Source of the DNA: Mycobacterium sp. GA-1285
GTDB lineage: Bacteria; Actinomycetota; Actinomycetes; Mycobacteriales; Mycobacteriaceae
Length of the DNA: 64,000 bases
Direction: 5' to 3'
NCBI RefSeq assembly: GCF_001499905.1
Contig: NZ_LQIS01000053.1
Location: forward strand, 62,001-126,000
In this document: piece by piece, positions 13,139 through 21,084 of the stretch
Numbering within the stretch: position 1 is the first letter of the stretch
How the letters are laid out: each line of letters opens with the position of its first letter
The notes under the pieces: generated by a model
Databases searched by the model: none
Told to the model about the DNA's origin: nothing
What the model saw: only the letters and a program-made list of their open reading frames with translations
Program-made: the position numbers and the translations under genes

Positions 13139-13894
13139 TCAGCGGACTTGGGAGCGGCCGCGCTCGAAGACGGCGTCGCGGTTGGCGGCGATGTCGTCCC
13201 CGCTGGTCGTGCGCATCCACTCGCGCGCCGACGCCGCCTCGATCCACAACCCCTCGTTGGTCTGCGCCTCGTCGATGCGGTGATACGACGCCAGCAGCGC
13301 GCGCACCGCCCGTTGGTTGTTGCCGACGATGGAGGCCGCGACCTGCCGGGCCGTCGGCATCAGCTCGGCGTGCGGCACCACCTGGGTGACCAACCCGGTT
13401 CGCAGCGCTTCCTCGGCCGACAGGTAGTCACCGGTCAGGCTCATCCGGCGGGCCATACCGACGCCGACCTTCTGTGGCAACCGCACCGAGAGTCCCCACG
13501 TCGGCAACAACCCCACCCGCGCATGCGTATCGGCGAACCGGGCCTGTTCGGAGGCGATCAGCACATCGCAGTACAGCGCGATCTCGAGACCGCCGGTGAC
13601 CGCCGCACCGTTGATCGCGCCGATCACCGGCTTGCTCATCGGCGGCCACTTCGGCGAGATGTCGGGCAGCTCGGTGGTGTCGCCGAGCTCTTTGAGATCC
13701 AGACCCGCGCAGAACACCGGATCGGCGCCGGTGACGATCACGACGTCGACGTCGTCGTCGTCCTGCGCCTCGCCCAGGGCGCGGTAGAACCGCCTGCGCA
13801 GCTCGGCCGACAGCGCGTTGCGCGACTGTGGCCGATTGAGGGTCAGGGTGCGCACCCGGTCGCGGGTGTCGATCAGCAGGATGTCGTCAGTCAC
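13139..13894 (-). CDS. echA16: Enoyl-CoA hydratase/isomerase family protein EchA16
   Basis: Crotonase-fold acyl-CoA enzyme of 251 residues. The oxyanion-hole regions are DPVFCAGLDLKEL near 60 and GAAVTGGLEIALYCD near 97, the latter keeping the first catalytic Glu. Where rat enoyl-CoA hydratase has its second Glu (QPE), this protein reads DTHARVGLLP, with His aligned to Glu, so it may be an isomerase or other crotonase rather than a true hydratase. Position matches M. tuberculosis Rv2831, from memory. GTG 13894 has a leaderless -10 that overlaps the divergent -10 of DUF2277. Confidence 0.88.
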   Translation of the reverse strand: MTDDILLIDTRDRVRTLTLNRPQSRNALSAELRRRFYRALGEAQDDDDVDVVIVTGADPVFCAGLDLKELGDTTELPDISPKWPPMSKPVIGAINGAAVTGGLEIALYCDVLIASEQARFADTHARVGLLPTWGLSVRLPQKVGVGMARRMSLTGDYLSAEEALRTGLVTQVVPHAELMPTARQVAASIVGNNQRAVRALLASYHRIDEAQTNEGLWIEAASAREWMRTTSGDDIAANRDAVFERGRSQVR

Positions 13895-13900
13895 CCGACG

Positions 13901-13910
13901 AACCTATCGT
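13901..13910. promoter_or_regulatory. Overlapping divergent -10 elements (echA16 / DUF2277)
   Basis: The ten bases AACCTATCGT carry TATCGT on the plus strand (13905-13910) and TAGGTT on the minus strand (13906-13901), sharing two bases. Each hexamer ends 6 bases from its start codon (ATG 13917; GTG 13894). Both messages would be leaderless and polymerase could bind in only one direction at a time. Confidence 0.6.
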
Positions 13911-13916
13911 GGAGCC

Positions 13917-14198
13917 ATGTGCCGAAACATCACCGAGCTACGCGGGCTCGAACCGGCGGCGACCGGCGAGGAGATCGAGGCCGCCGCGCGGCAGTACATC
14001 CGCAAGGTCAGCGGCATCACCCGGCCGACCGCGGCCAATGCCGACGCCTTCGAGGCCGCCGTCGCGGAGGTCACCGCCATCACCCAGCGTCTGCTGACAT
14101 CCCTGCCGCCCCGACGTCAGCCGCCGAAGACGGTGCCGCCGTTGCGCCGACCCGAGGTGCGGGCCCGCTTAGAGGGCAAAGCGGCGGCCGCGACATAG
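13917..14198 (+). CDS. DUF2277 family protein
   Basis: A 93-residue cytoplasmic protein that opens with the family signature MCRNITELRGLEP and continues with EEIEAAARQYIRKVSG, the conserved helix of DUF2277. No catalytic function is known for the family. ATG 13917 is firm because the MCRNI motif is N-terminal in the family and a leaderless -10 precedes it. The next gene starts four bases after its stop, so the two are probably one transcript. Confidence 0.85.
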   Translation: MCRNITELRGLEPAATGEEIEAAARQYIRKVSGITRPTAANADAFEAAVAEVTAITQRLLTSLPPRRQPPKTVPPLRRPEVRARLEGKAAAAT

Positions 14199-14202
14199 CC
14201 CG

Positions 14203-14763
14203 ATGACGACGACGCTGACGCAGCCCGCGCTCAAAGAGTGGAGCGCCGCCGTTCATGCGCTGTTGGACGGCAGGCAAACCGTGCTGCTGCGCAAAGGCGG
14301 CATCCACGAGAAGCGGTTCGCGGTCACGGCGTCGCGTTTCCTGCTGTTTCCGACGGTCGCGCACAGCCACGCCGAGCGGGTGCGCCCGGAGCATCGCGAT
14401 CTGCTCGACGTGGCGGCCGCCGACAGCACCGAGGACGCGGTGGTGATCCGCGCCGGCGCCCGCGTCGTCGCCGCGGTCGAGGTCAACCGGCCGGAGGCGC
14501 TCGAAGAGATTGCGCCCCTGCATATTTGGACCGAGGCATCGGTACGCGCCGAGCGGCTCGATTTCCGCCCCAAGCATCGGCTCACCGCTCTGGTCGTCCA
14601 GGCCAGCCCGCTGGTGAGACCACTGCGGCTCGAACGCACCCCCGAGTACGCGGGGTGCACCAGCTGGCTGCAGCTGCCGGTCGACCCCGAATGGGCATCT
14701 CCGGTGCACGACCACGCCACGCTGCGCGAGATCGCCGAGCGAGTGCGCTGTTCGGTGGGCTGA
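14203..14763 (+). CDS. DUF1802 family protein
   Basis: A 186-residue soluble protein with the DUF1802 pattern: LKEWSAAVHALLDGRQTVLLRKGGIHE at the N-terminus, a FLLFPTVAHSH block, and a C-terminal PEYAGCTSWLQLP block. The family is uncharacterised; the Lys-Gly-Gly-Ile and Phe-Leu-Phe-Pro-Thr segments are its best conserved parts. It is probably co-transcribed with DUF2277 (4-base gap) and converges on the CocE hydrolase. Confidence 0.8.
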   Translation: MTTTLTQPALKEWSAAVHALLDGRQTVLLRKGGIHEKRFAVTASRFLLFPTVAHSHAERVRPEHRDLLDVAAADSTEDAVVIRAGARVVAAVEVNRPEALEEIAPLHIWTEASVRAERLDFRPKHRLTALVVQASPLVRPLRLERTPEYAGCTSWLQLPVDPEWASPVHDHATLREIAERVRCSVG

Positions 14764-14773
14764 CCCGCGCCTC

Positions 14774-16444
14774 TCAGCCGCCGGGTGGCTGCGGTCCGGC
14801 GGGCAGCACCAGCCGCGACGCGCCGTCGCCGAGGTGCACCGTGTGGGTGGCCGACGCGAGATTGCTGCCCGTACCGAGCGGTTCGCCGGTACCGAGGTTG
14901 CGGGCGAACCGGGGGTGCGACCCGCCCGCCACGAGCACCCGGATCCGTGAACCGGCGCGAAAGCGGTGTGCGACCGGATCGAGTTCGATGCGTACCGGAC
15001 CGGAATCAGTTGTGGCGCATACATATCCGTCGCTCACGTTCCGCGAGCGTCCCTTTGCGTCTACCTCGCTCACGCGGACGAACAGATCGTTGTACGGGTT
15101 GTCGCAGGAGTGCGAGAGCTCCACGACCGGCGCCCCGACCACGTACAGGTCGGTGGGCAGACGGTCGCCGGTGAAGCTCAGCACATCGGCACGCTGAGCC
15201 AGGCGGGTGTCCTTGCGATATCCGGCCTCCGGCGACAGCAGGCGGCCGCCCACCGTCGGCGTCGGATTCGCCGGGTTGTAGGTGAACGTCGACGGCGAAG
15301 CGGTCTCCGGCGGCACGGCGTCGCCGAGGCGACCGCCCGGTTGCAGGTAGCGCACCACCTCGGGCATCGCCGGCGGCCACTCGGGCAGGTCGATCCAGCC
15401 GCCGCCGTTGACGAAGATGCGCACCGGCTGGTGTCGGTTGCTGTCGGCGCCGCTGAGATGGGTGCCCACCCAATCGAGCGTCTCGCGGATCGCGGCCGGC
15501 GCGGCCCTGTTCATCAGCTGGAAGTGCGTCCACGGGCCGACGGTCAGCCCGACCTCGACTCCGCGCTCATGCAGCCGCCGGTACTGGGTGATGGTCTGCT
15601 CCAGGAAGAGGTCCTGCCAGCCGCTGATCAGCAACACCGGCACCTCGGCGGTGTCCAGTGCCCGGCGCAGGTTCAGCGCTGTCCAGAACGGATCGTCCGC
15701 ATCGGGGTGATCGAGCCAGGATTCCCACCACGGCGCGCCCGAGCCCAGCAGCTTGCGGCCCGCCTCACCGGCGGGCAGCCGGTTCAATGCGCGGGCGACC
15801 CGGCGCCGCGACCGCAGCTGTCGCACGAGCGTCCGGACCCTGTTCGGGTCCTCCTGATTGGCGACCAGGTGGCTCCAGCCGAGGAAGTCGCTCAGCGCGA
15901 ACGAGCCGGGGCCCCAGCGCGGCCCGCTGACGTCGTGCGGGCCGACGGTGATCACCGCCGCCCTCATCTCCGGCGGCGGGTCGGTGAGCAGAGCCCACTG
16001 CGTGAAGCCCAGATACGACAATCCGATCGTGGCGAACGAGCCGGTGAACCACTCCTGACGGCGCAGCCACTCGACGGTGTCGGCGCCGTCGGCGATCTCG
16101 TTGACCATCGAATCGAATTCGCCGCCGGAGCCGTACGTGCCGCGCACACTCTGCAGCACGACGTGGTAGCCGCGCGCGGCGTAGACGCGTCCGTAGAGCG
16201 CGGAAAAGGGGAAGTCCCGGCCGTAGGGGCAGCGAACCAGCAGCGTGCCCGCGGGGTCCGCCGTCGTGGGGGCGTAGTGATCGGCGCGCAGCTCGACACC
16301 GTCTCGCATCGGCACGCGAACCTTCTCGATCGTGAAGTCGGTGGTGTGCGGCGGCAGCCGCAGCAGTCGTGACACGGCGCGTCCGGTGAGCTGCTTGACC
16401 TTCGATCGGGATGGCGACGGGGCGGCGACGGAGGATGCGGTCAC
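14774..16444 (-). CDS. CocE/NonD family serine hydrolase
   Basis: An alpha/beta hydrolase of 556 residues resembling X-Pro dipeptidyl-peptidase and cocaine esterase. The nucleophile elbow is GLSYLG near residue 142; the oxyanion-tyrosine region is CPYGRDFPFS; the catalytic Asp is probably in SGWQDLFLEQT and the His in TVGPWTHFQ. The C-terminal third is the jelly-roll domain (YNPANPTPTVGG, RIRVLVAGGSHPRFARN). It probably hydrolyses esters or amides; the physiological substrate is unknown. From memory it matches Rv2800. GTG 16444 has a leaderless -10. Confidence 0.88.
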   Translation of the reverse strand: MTASSVAAPSPSRSKVKQLTGRAVSRLLRLPPHTTDFTIEKVRVPMRDGVELRADHYAPTTADPAGTLLVRCPYGRDFPFSALYGRVYAARGYHVVLQSVRGTYGSGGEFDSMVNEIADGADTVEWLRRQEWFTGSFATIGLSYLGFTQWALLTDPPPEMRAAVITVGPHDVSGPRWGPGSFALSDFLGWSHLVANQEDPNRVRTLVRQLRSRRRVARALNRLPAGEAGRKLLGSGAPWWESWLDHPDADDPFWTALNLRRALDTAEVPVLLISGWQDLFLEQTITQYRRLHERGVEVGLTVGPWTHFQLMNRAAPAAIRETLDWVGTHLSGADSNRHQPVRIFVNGGGWIDLPEWPPAMPEVVRYLQPGGRLGDAVPPETASPSTFTYNPANPTPTVGGRLLSPEAGYRKDTRLAQRADVLSFTGDRLPTDLYVVGAPVVELSHSCDNPYNDLFVRVSEVDAKGRSRNVSDGYVCATTDSGPVRIELDPVAHRFRAGSRIRVLVAGGSHPRFARNLGTGEPLGTGSNLASATHTVHLGDGASRLVLPAGPQPPGG

Positions 16445-16450
16445 CTCACG

Positions 16451-16456
16451 AGGCTA
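16451..16456 (-). promoter_or_regulatory. -10 element of the CocE hydrolase gene (leaderless)
   Basis: TAGCCT on the minus strand ends 6 bases before GTG 16444. Confidence 0.5.
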
Positions 16457-16530
16457 CGCAGAATGGATGCCGCCGCGGTCGATCGCCCGTGTCACTCGGC
16501 TGTCAACCGCATCGATCACGCTCCGGTTGA

Positions 16531-17103
16531 TCAGAACACGTAGTGCGGAATCAGCTCGTGGGCGCGTTGCAGATTGGTCTGCATGCAGTCGGGGTCGGGC
16601 TCGGAGTAGATCGGCGAGTAGAAGAGCGACTGCTGCAGCACGCCGTAGCTGGTGTCGAAGGCGATCATGCAGGTGATCCACCACCGGTTGTTCCAGTCGG
16701 TCGGCTTCATGATCCAGTACTGCGCCGCGCGGTGGCCGTCGATGTCGAGTTGAACCGCGTCGGCGGGCAGCGTCTGTTCGTAAGTACGCCAGACGATCGC
16801 CTCGACGGCCAACTGGTAGTTCCCCGCGTCGTATCGGCACCGCAGCTGATCCTCGGGCGTCGGCGGGGTGAACGCCAGACCGAGCGCCTGCACCGCCTCG
16901 AGCGGGATCTGCTTGCACGGGTTGAACGGGGACGGGTCGGTGATGTCGATGACGGGCCACTTGATCGACGTCGTGACATTCGTCATCGGTATGTCGTCGG
17001 CATCCACCACATGCGGGGCGCCCGCGGGGCCGGCCTGCCACACCACCATCACCGCGGCGATCAGTGCGCACAGTGCCGAGACCAAGCGCAGCTTGGCGAG
17101 CAT
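16531..17103 (-). CDS. Secreted or membrane-anchored DUF3558-like protein
   Basis: A 190-residue envelope protein. Residues 5-23 form a hydrophobic signal or anchor segment (LVSALCALIAAVMVVW) with no lipobox Cys. The mature part contains SPFNPCKQIPLEAVQALGL, resembling the DPC motif of the mycobacterial DUF3558 family, and further Cys residues (LRCRYDAGNY, WITCMIAFD, DPDCMQTN) that could form two disulphides. GGGGTG lies just before ATG 17103. Function unknown. It is transcribed divergently from pptH across a region with a palindromic operator-like site. Confidence 0.7.
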   Translation of the reverse strand: MLAKLRLVSALCALIAAVMVVWQAGPAGAPHVVDADDIPMTNVTTSIKWPVIDITDPSPFNPCKQIPLEAVQALGLAFTPPTPEDQLRCRYDAGNYQLAVEAIVWRTYEQTLPADAVQLDIDGHRAAQYWIMKPTDWNNRWWITCMIAFDTSYGVLQQSLFYSPIYSEPDPDCMQTNLQRAHELIPHYVF

Positions 17104-17138
17104 CTCACCCCTTCGTTCGTCGGTCCGACCCTGCGGGG

Positions 17139-17144
17139 AGTGTA
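17139..17144 (-). promoter_or_regulatory. -10 element of the DUF3558-like gene
   Basis: TACACT on the minus strand is a good TANNNT hexamer about 35 bases before ATG 17103, leaving a short leader with a ribosome-binding site. Confidence 0.4.
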
Positions 17145-17174
17145 GCGGGCCGCTGCCGGCGCCCGAGGAGGAAA

Positions 17175-17190
17175 CAAGAACCTGTTCTAG
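17175..17190. promoter_or_regulatory. Palindromic operator, TetR/KstR-like
   Basis: CAAGAACCTGTTCTAG is a near-perfect dyad: arms AGAAC/GTTCT around CT, with only the outermost pair mismatched. It closely resembles the TAGAAC-NN-GTTCTA site bound by KstR and related mycobacterial TetR regulators. It lies between the divergent DUF3558-like gene and pptH and could control either. Confidence 0.4.
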
Positions 17191-17221
17191 TTGCCGGGCA
17201 CGCGGCCGGCATCCGGTTAAG

Positions 17222-17227
17222 TACCCT
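17222..17227 (+). promoter_or_regulatory. -10 element of pptH (leaderless)
   Basis: TACCCT ends 8 bases before GTG 17236. Confidence 0.45.
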
Positions 17228-17235
17228 GGTCAGTT

Positions 17236-18192
17236 GTGACACGCGACGGCCGACGACCCACCCTGTGGGCGATCAGCGACCTGCACACGGGTCACACAGG
17301 CAACAAACCCGTGACCGAGTCGCTGCATCCGGCCTCGCCCGACGACTGGTTGATCGTCGCCGGTGACGTCGCCGAACGCACCGACGAGATCCGGTGGGCG
17401 CTGGATCTGCTGCGCAAGCGGTTCGCCAAGGTCATCTGGATCCCGGGCAACCACGAGCTGTGGACCACGAACCGCGATCCGATGCAGATCTTCGGCAAGG
17501 CCCGCTACGACTACCTGGTCAACATGTGCGACGAGATGGGCATCGTCACGCCGGAACATCCGTTCCCGGTGTGGACCGAGGAGGGCGGCCCGGCCACGAT
17601 CGTGCCGATGTTCCTGCTGTACGACTACACGTTCCTGCCGGCCGGTGCGGCCACCAAGGCGGAGGGACTGGCCATCGCGCGCGAGCGCAACGTCGTCGGC
17701 ACCGACGAGTTCCTACTGTCCGCCGAACCCTACGCCACCCGAGATGCGTGGTGTCGCGATCGGGTGACCTACACCCGCAGAAGACTCGAGGACCTCGACT
17801 GGATGACGCCGACGGTGCTGGTCAACCACTTCCCGATGGTGCGCGAACCCTGCGACGCGATGTTCTACCCGGAGTTCTCGCTGTGGTGCGGCACCACCGC
17901 CACCGCCGACTGGCACACCCGGTACAACGCGGTGTGCTCGGTCTACGGGCACCTGCACATCCCGCGCACGACGTGGTACGACGGCGTGCGGTTCGAGGAG
18001 GTGTCGGTCGGCTATCCGCGAGAGTGGCGGCGCCGCAAGCCGTTTCGCTGGATGCGCCAGATCCTGCCGGACCCGCAGTACCCGCCCGGATACCTCAACG
18101 AATTCGGCGGCCACTTCCAGATCACCCAGGAGATGCGGGAGAACGCCCAGAAGATGCAGCAACGGATCCGCGACAGGCAGCTCTCGCGATGA
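17236..18192 (+). CDS. pptH: Metallophosphoesterase PptH (4'-phosphopantetheinyl hydrolase)
   Basis: Calcineurin-like phosphoesterase of 318 residues. Metal-ligand motifs appear in order: SDLHTGH near 14, AGDVAE near 41, GNHELW near 72, NHFPMV near 197 and GHLHIPR near 235. From memory the M. tuberculosis orthologue Rv2795c removes the phosphopantetheine arm from carrier proteins, opposing PptT, which is encoded next in the same operon. Here too the genes overlap (ATGA), so writer and eraser are co-expressed. The C-terminal tail of about 60 residues is basic and helical. Confidence 0.88.
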   Translation: MTRDGRRPTLWAISDLHTGHTGNKPVTESLHPASPDDWLIVAGDVAERTDEIRWALDLLRKRFAKVIWIPGNHELWTTNRDPMQIFGKARYDYLVNMCDEMGIVTPEHPFPVWTEEGGPATIVPMFLLYDYTFLPAGAATKAEGLAIARERNVVGTDEFLLSAEPYATRDAWCRDRVTYTRRRLEDLDWMTPTVLVNHFPMVREPCDAMFYPEFSLWCGTTATADWHTRYNAVCSVYGHLHIPRTTWYDGVRFEEVSVGYPREWRRRKPFRWMRQILPDPQYPPGYLNEFGGHFQITQEMRENAQKMQQRIRDRQLSR

Positions 18193-18869
18193 CGGTCGCC
18201 GCTTCACTGCTGTCCGGTGTGCTGCCGGCGACGACGACCGGGCTGGCCGCGGCCGAGGTCTATCGCGATCCGCCGGACCTCATGCCGCTTCCCGAGGAAG
18301 AGCCACTGATCGCCAGATCCGTGGCCAAGCGGCGCAACGAGTTCATCACGGCGCGGCACTGCGCGCGGCAGGCGCTCGCCGAGCTCGGTGTCGGCCCGGT
18401 GCCGATTCTGAAGGGGGAGAAGGGCGAACCGTGCTGGCCCGACGGTGTCGTGGGATCCCTCACTCACTGTGAGGGCTATCGCGGCGCTGTGGTCGGCAGA
18501 CGGGCCGAGGTGCGGTCGGTGGGCATCGACGCCGAACCGCACGCTGTGCTGCCCGACGGTGTGCTCGACGCGATCAGCCTGCCCGCCGAGCGAACCGAAC
18601 TCACGCAGCTGCCGGGCGGCCTGCACTGGGACCGGATCCTGTTCTGCGCCAAGGAGGCAACCTACAAGGCGTGGTTCCCGGTGACTCACCGGTGGCTCGG
18701 CTTCGAGGACGCGCACATCGTCTTCGACGTCGACGACAGCGGTACTGCCGGCGGTTTCGTCTCCAGAATTCTGATCGACCCGGCGGCGATGCACGGACCC
18801 CCACTGGAAAACCTGACCGGCCGCTGGTCGGTCCGCGACGGGCTGGCGTTGACCGCGATCGTGCTATGA
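18189..18869 (+). CDS. pptT: 4'-phosphopantetheinyl transferase PptT
   Basis: Transfers phosphopantetheine from CoA to acyl and peptidyl carrier domains of large synthases, needed for mycolate, siderophore and complex lipid synthesis. The 226 residues contain the Sfp-family motifs: [17 protein letters not shown] near 50 (CoA phosphate binding), GSLTHCEGY near 93, VGIDAEPH near 116 (Mg-binding acidic residues) and [11 protein letters not shown] near 156. ATG 18189 overlaps the stop of pptH; its own stop overlaps ATG of truB. Confidence 0.95.
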   Translation: MTVAASLLSGVLPATTTGLAAAEVYRDPPDLMPLPEEEPLIARSVAKRRNEFITARHCARQALAELGVGPVPILKGEKGEPCWPDGVVGSLTHCEGYRGAVVGRRAEVRSVGIDAEPHAVLPDGVLDAISLPAERTELTQLPGGLHWDRILFCAKEATYKAWFPVTHRWLGFEDAHIVFDVDDSGTAGGFVSRILIDPAAMHGPPLENLTGRWSVRDGLALTAIVL

Positions 18870-19747
18870 CCGAGGCGGGTCTGGTCATCGTCGACAAACC
18901 CGCCGGCATGACGAGCCACGACGTCGTCGGCCGGTGCCGGAGATTGTTCGGGACCCGCAAGGTCGGGCACGCCGGGACCCTCGATCCGATGGCGACCGGC
19001 GTTCTGGTCGTCGGCATCGATCGCGCCACCAAGATCCTCGGATTGCTGACTGCGACGGACAAGTCGTACTCGGCGACCATCCGGCTCGGCCAGACGACCT
19101 CGACCGACGATGCCGAAGGCGTGGTGCTGCAGCATGTTTCGGCCGACGCTGTCGGTGACGAGCACATCGACCGGGCGGTCGCCGACCTATTGGGCGAGAT
19201 CGACCAGATTCCGTCGGCGGTGAGCGCGATCAAGATCGGCGGGCAACGTGCCTACAAACTCGCGCGCGAGGGTCAGGCTGTCGAGTTGGCGCCCCGCCGC
19301 GTGCGTATCGACCGTTTTGCGGTGCTCGAGGTACGACGCGAACCCGGCGTCATCGACGTCGACGTCGAGGTGGAATGCTCCAGCGGCACCTACATCCGCG
19401 CACTGGCCCGCGATCTCGGTGCGGCGCTGGGAGTCGGTGGGCATCTCACGGTGTTGCGCCGCACCAGAGTCGGCGGTTTCGGGTTGACCGAGGCGCGCAC
19501 GCTCGACGAGCTCGCCGAAACACCACGACTGTCGTACACCCTCGACACCGCATGTCTTCTGACGTTTCCGCGCCGGGACCTGACCGCGCATGAGGCCGAT
19601 GACGTGAGGCATGGACGACCCGTGACACCGGCGGGAATCGACGGGATCTACGCCGCGACAGCTCAGGACGGTCAGGTCATCGCGCTGCTGGAAGACCGGT
19701 CGGCTCGCACGAAGTCGGTCGTCGTGTTGCGTCCGGCGATCTTGTAG
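18866..19747 (+). CDS. truB: tRNA pseudouridine-55 synthase
   Basis: Converts U55 of the T-loop to pseudouridine in tRNAs; 293 residues. The catalytic Asp lies in [14 protein letters not shown] near residue 40, preceded by [17 protein letters not shown] and followed by the conserved YSATIRLG and [14 protein letters not shown] motifs; the C-terminal domain is PUA-like. ATG 18866 overlaps the pptT stop (ATGA), giving a pptH–pptT–truB operon. Confidence 0.96.
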   Translation: MTEAGLVIVDKPAGMTSHDVVGRCRRLFGTRKVGHAGTLDPMATGVLVVGIDRATKILGLLTATDKSYSATIRLGQTTSTDDAEGVVLQHVSADAVGDEHIDRAVADLLGEIDQIPSAVSAIKIGGQRAYKLAREGQAVELAPRRVRIDRFAVLEVRREPGVIDVDVEVECSSGTYIRALARDLGAALGVGGHLTVLRRTRVGGFGLTEARTLDELAETPRLSYTLDTACLLTFPRRDLTAHEADDVRHGRPVTPAGIDGIYAATAQDGQVIALLEDRSARTKSVVVLRPAIL

Positions 19748-19798
19748 GCCAGCGCATCCGGGCGCATACTGGCGCCGTCCTAGAGATGGGAGCCGAAA

Positions 19799-20215
19799 AT
19801 GGCGTCTCCGTACAAGGCGCTTCAAATCGCGCTGGGCGTGTTCGGCGTGGTCGCCCTCTGCCTGTATCCGCTTGCCGTGGTGTGGCCGTCAGGATGGGCG
19901 TGGCATCCGGGACCGCCGCACCACTCCGACTACTTCATGATGATCGTCGGGCTCTACGCCACCCTCGGCGTGTTCCTGGTGTGGGCGGCGCGAAACCCAC
20001 GCGCTCATCTGAGCCTGATCTGGTTCACGGTGTGGTCCAGCGTCGTCCACGCCGTCATCATGGCGGTGCAGTCGCTGCGCGGCGAACACCAGACCGGGCA
20101 TCTGCTGGGCGATGTGCCCGCACTGCTGGTGGTCGCGATCGTACTGGCGGTGCTCGTGCGGGCTTCCGGCCTCGAGATGTCCGAGCAACAGCCCGCCGCC
20201 TCGCAACGAGGCTGA
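19799..20215 (+). CDS. Four-TM membrane protein (DUF6632-like)
   Basis: A 138-residue integral membrane protein with four predicted helices (about residues 8-28, 48-64, 74-92 and 106-126) separated by short loops, one containing WHPGPPHHSDYFMMIVGLY, which resembles the DUF6632 family. Function unknown. GGGAGCC lies a few bases before ATG 19799. It stands alone between truB and the convergent mntR. Confidence 0.7.
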   Translation: MASPYKALQIALGVFGVVALCLYPLAVVWPSGWAWHPGPPHHSDYFMMIVGLYATLGVFLVWAARNPRAHLSLIWFTVWSSVVHAVIMAVQSLRGEHQTGHLLGDVPALLVVAIVLAVLVRASGLEMSEQQPAASQRG

Positions 20216-20305
20216 CCGGCGTCCGCGGCGCCGAATGTGCAGCCGAGGCGGACATCCGGCGGCGGGTCTCTCGTCGAAGTGGTCCGCCACGGGGTCACAA
20301 ACCAG

Positions 20306-21001
20306 CTAGCTCGCGACCACCCAGATCGCTTCTGCGGCAGGGCTTCCCAGATCGACGGTGGTGTCGTCGCCGTCTGCCGATTCGATGGCCACCGAGATCA
20401 TGCCCGCGAAGTCGCGCCGGGCCACGACCCGAAGCCGCGAGTCCAGGTTGATGCCGACACTGTCGAAGTACCGCAGCATCTCGGGGTCGGCGTCCGAGAT
20501 GCGCGCGATCGTGCCCCGGTCGCCGTCGTGGCAGGCCGACAATTGGCGCGCGTCCGGAGTGGGAACGCGTCCGTCGGCGGCCGGGATCGGATCGCCGTGC
20601 GGATCGCGGGTTGGGTGCCCGAGCTTGGCGTCGATGCGGTCGAGCATCCGGTCCGACACCGCGTGTTCGAGCACCTCGGCTTCGTCGTGGACCTCGTCCC
20701 AGCTGTAGCCCAGCTCGCGGACGAGGAACGTCTCCATCAGCCGGTGCCTGCGCACCATCGCCAGGGCGGCGGCGCGGCCTGCCTCGGTCAACGTCACCGC
20801 GCCGTACTTCTCGTGATTGACCAGTCCCTGGTCGGCGAGCTTGCGGATCGACTCCGAGGCGGTGCTGGCCGACACGCCGAGGCGTTCCGCCAGCAGCTTC
20901 GTGCTCACTTTCTCCTGCGACCACTCCTGAACGGTCCAGATGACTTTCAGGTAGTCCTGGGCAACCGTCGTCAGGTCACGCGCATCGCCGGCAGGATTCA
21001 C
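20306..21001 (-). CDS. mntR: DtxR-family manganese-dependent regulator MntR (SirR)
   Basis: Metal-responsive repressor of 231 residues. Residues 10-70 form the winged helix (LTTVAQDYLKVIWTVQEW … STKLLAERLGVSASTASESIRKL). The dimerisation/metal domain has RRHRLMETFLVRELGYSW and HDEAEVLEHAVSDRM, with the usual Met/Glu/His ligands. The C-terminal FeoA/SH3-like domain (RLRVVARRDFAGMISVAI) is of the long DtxR type. From memory it matches Rv2788, the Mn sensor controlling mntH. GTG 21001 has a leaderless -10; a TTTAGGCAAT half-site overlapping it might be an autoregulatory box. Confidence 0.88.
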   Translation of the reverse strand: MNPAGDARDLTTVAQDYLKVIWTVQEWSQEKVSTKLLAERLGVSASTASESIRKLADQGLVNHEKYGAVTLTEAGRAAALAMVRRHRLMETFLVRELGYSWDEVHDEAEVLEHAVSDRMLDRIDAKLGHPTRDPHGDPIPAADGRVPTPDARQLSACHDGDRGTIARISDADPEMLRYFDSVGINLDSRLRVVARRDFAGMISVAIESADGDDTTVDLGSPAAEAIWVVAS

Positions 21002-21009
21002 AATCAGAA

Positions 21010-21015
21010 AGTTTA
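21010..21015 (-). promoter_or_regulatory. -10 element of mntR (leaderless)
   Basis: TAAACT on the minus strand ends 8 bases before GTG 21001. It is divergent to the ribF promoter about 60 bases away. Confidence 0.5.
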
Positions 21016-21071
21016 GGCAATACTCACCTTCTCCGGGGGATCCGGCGACGCGCGGGACGCCTGACGCGCCG

Positions 21072-21077
21072 TAGGCT
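21072..21077 (+). promoter_or_regulatory. -10 element of ribF (leaderless)
   Basis: TAGGCT ends 7 bases before GTG 21085. Confidence 0.55.
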
Positions 21078-21084
21078 TGCCCTC

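Noticed and set aside
20991-21020. A full MntR box (inverted repeat) in the mntR promoter.
   Set aside because: Only one half-like segment (TTTAGGCAAT) is visible; no second arm, so not listed as an operator.
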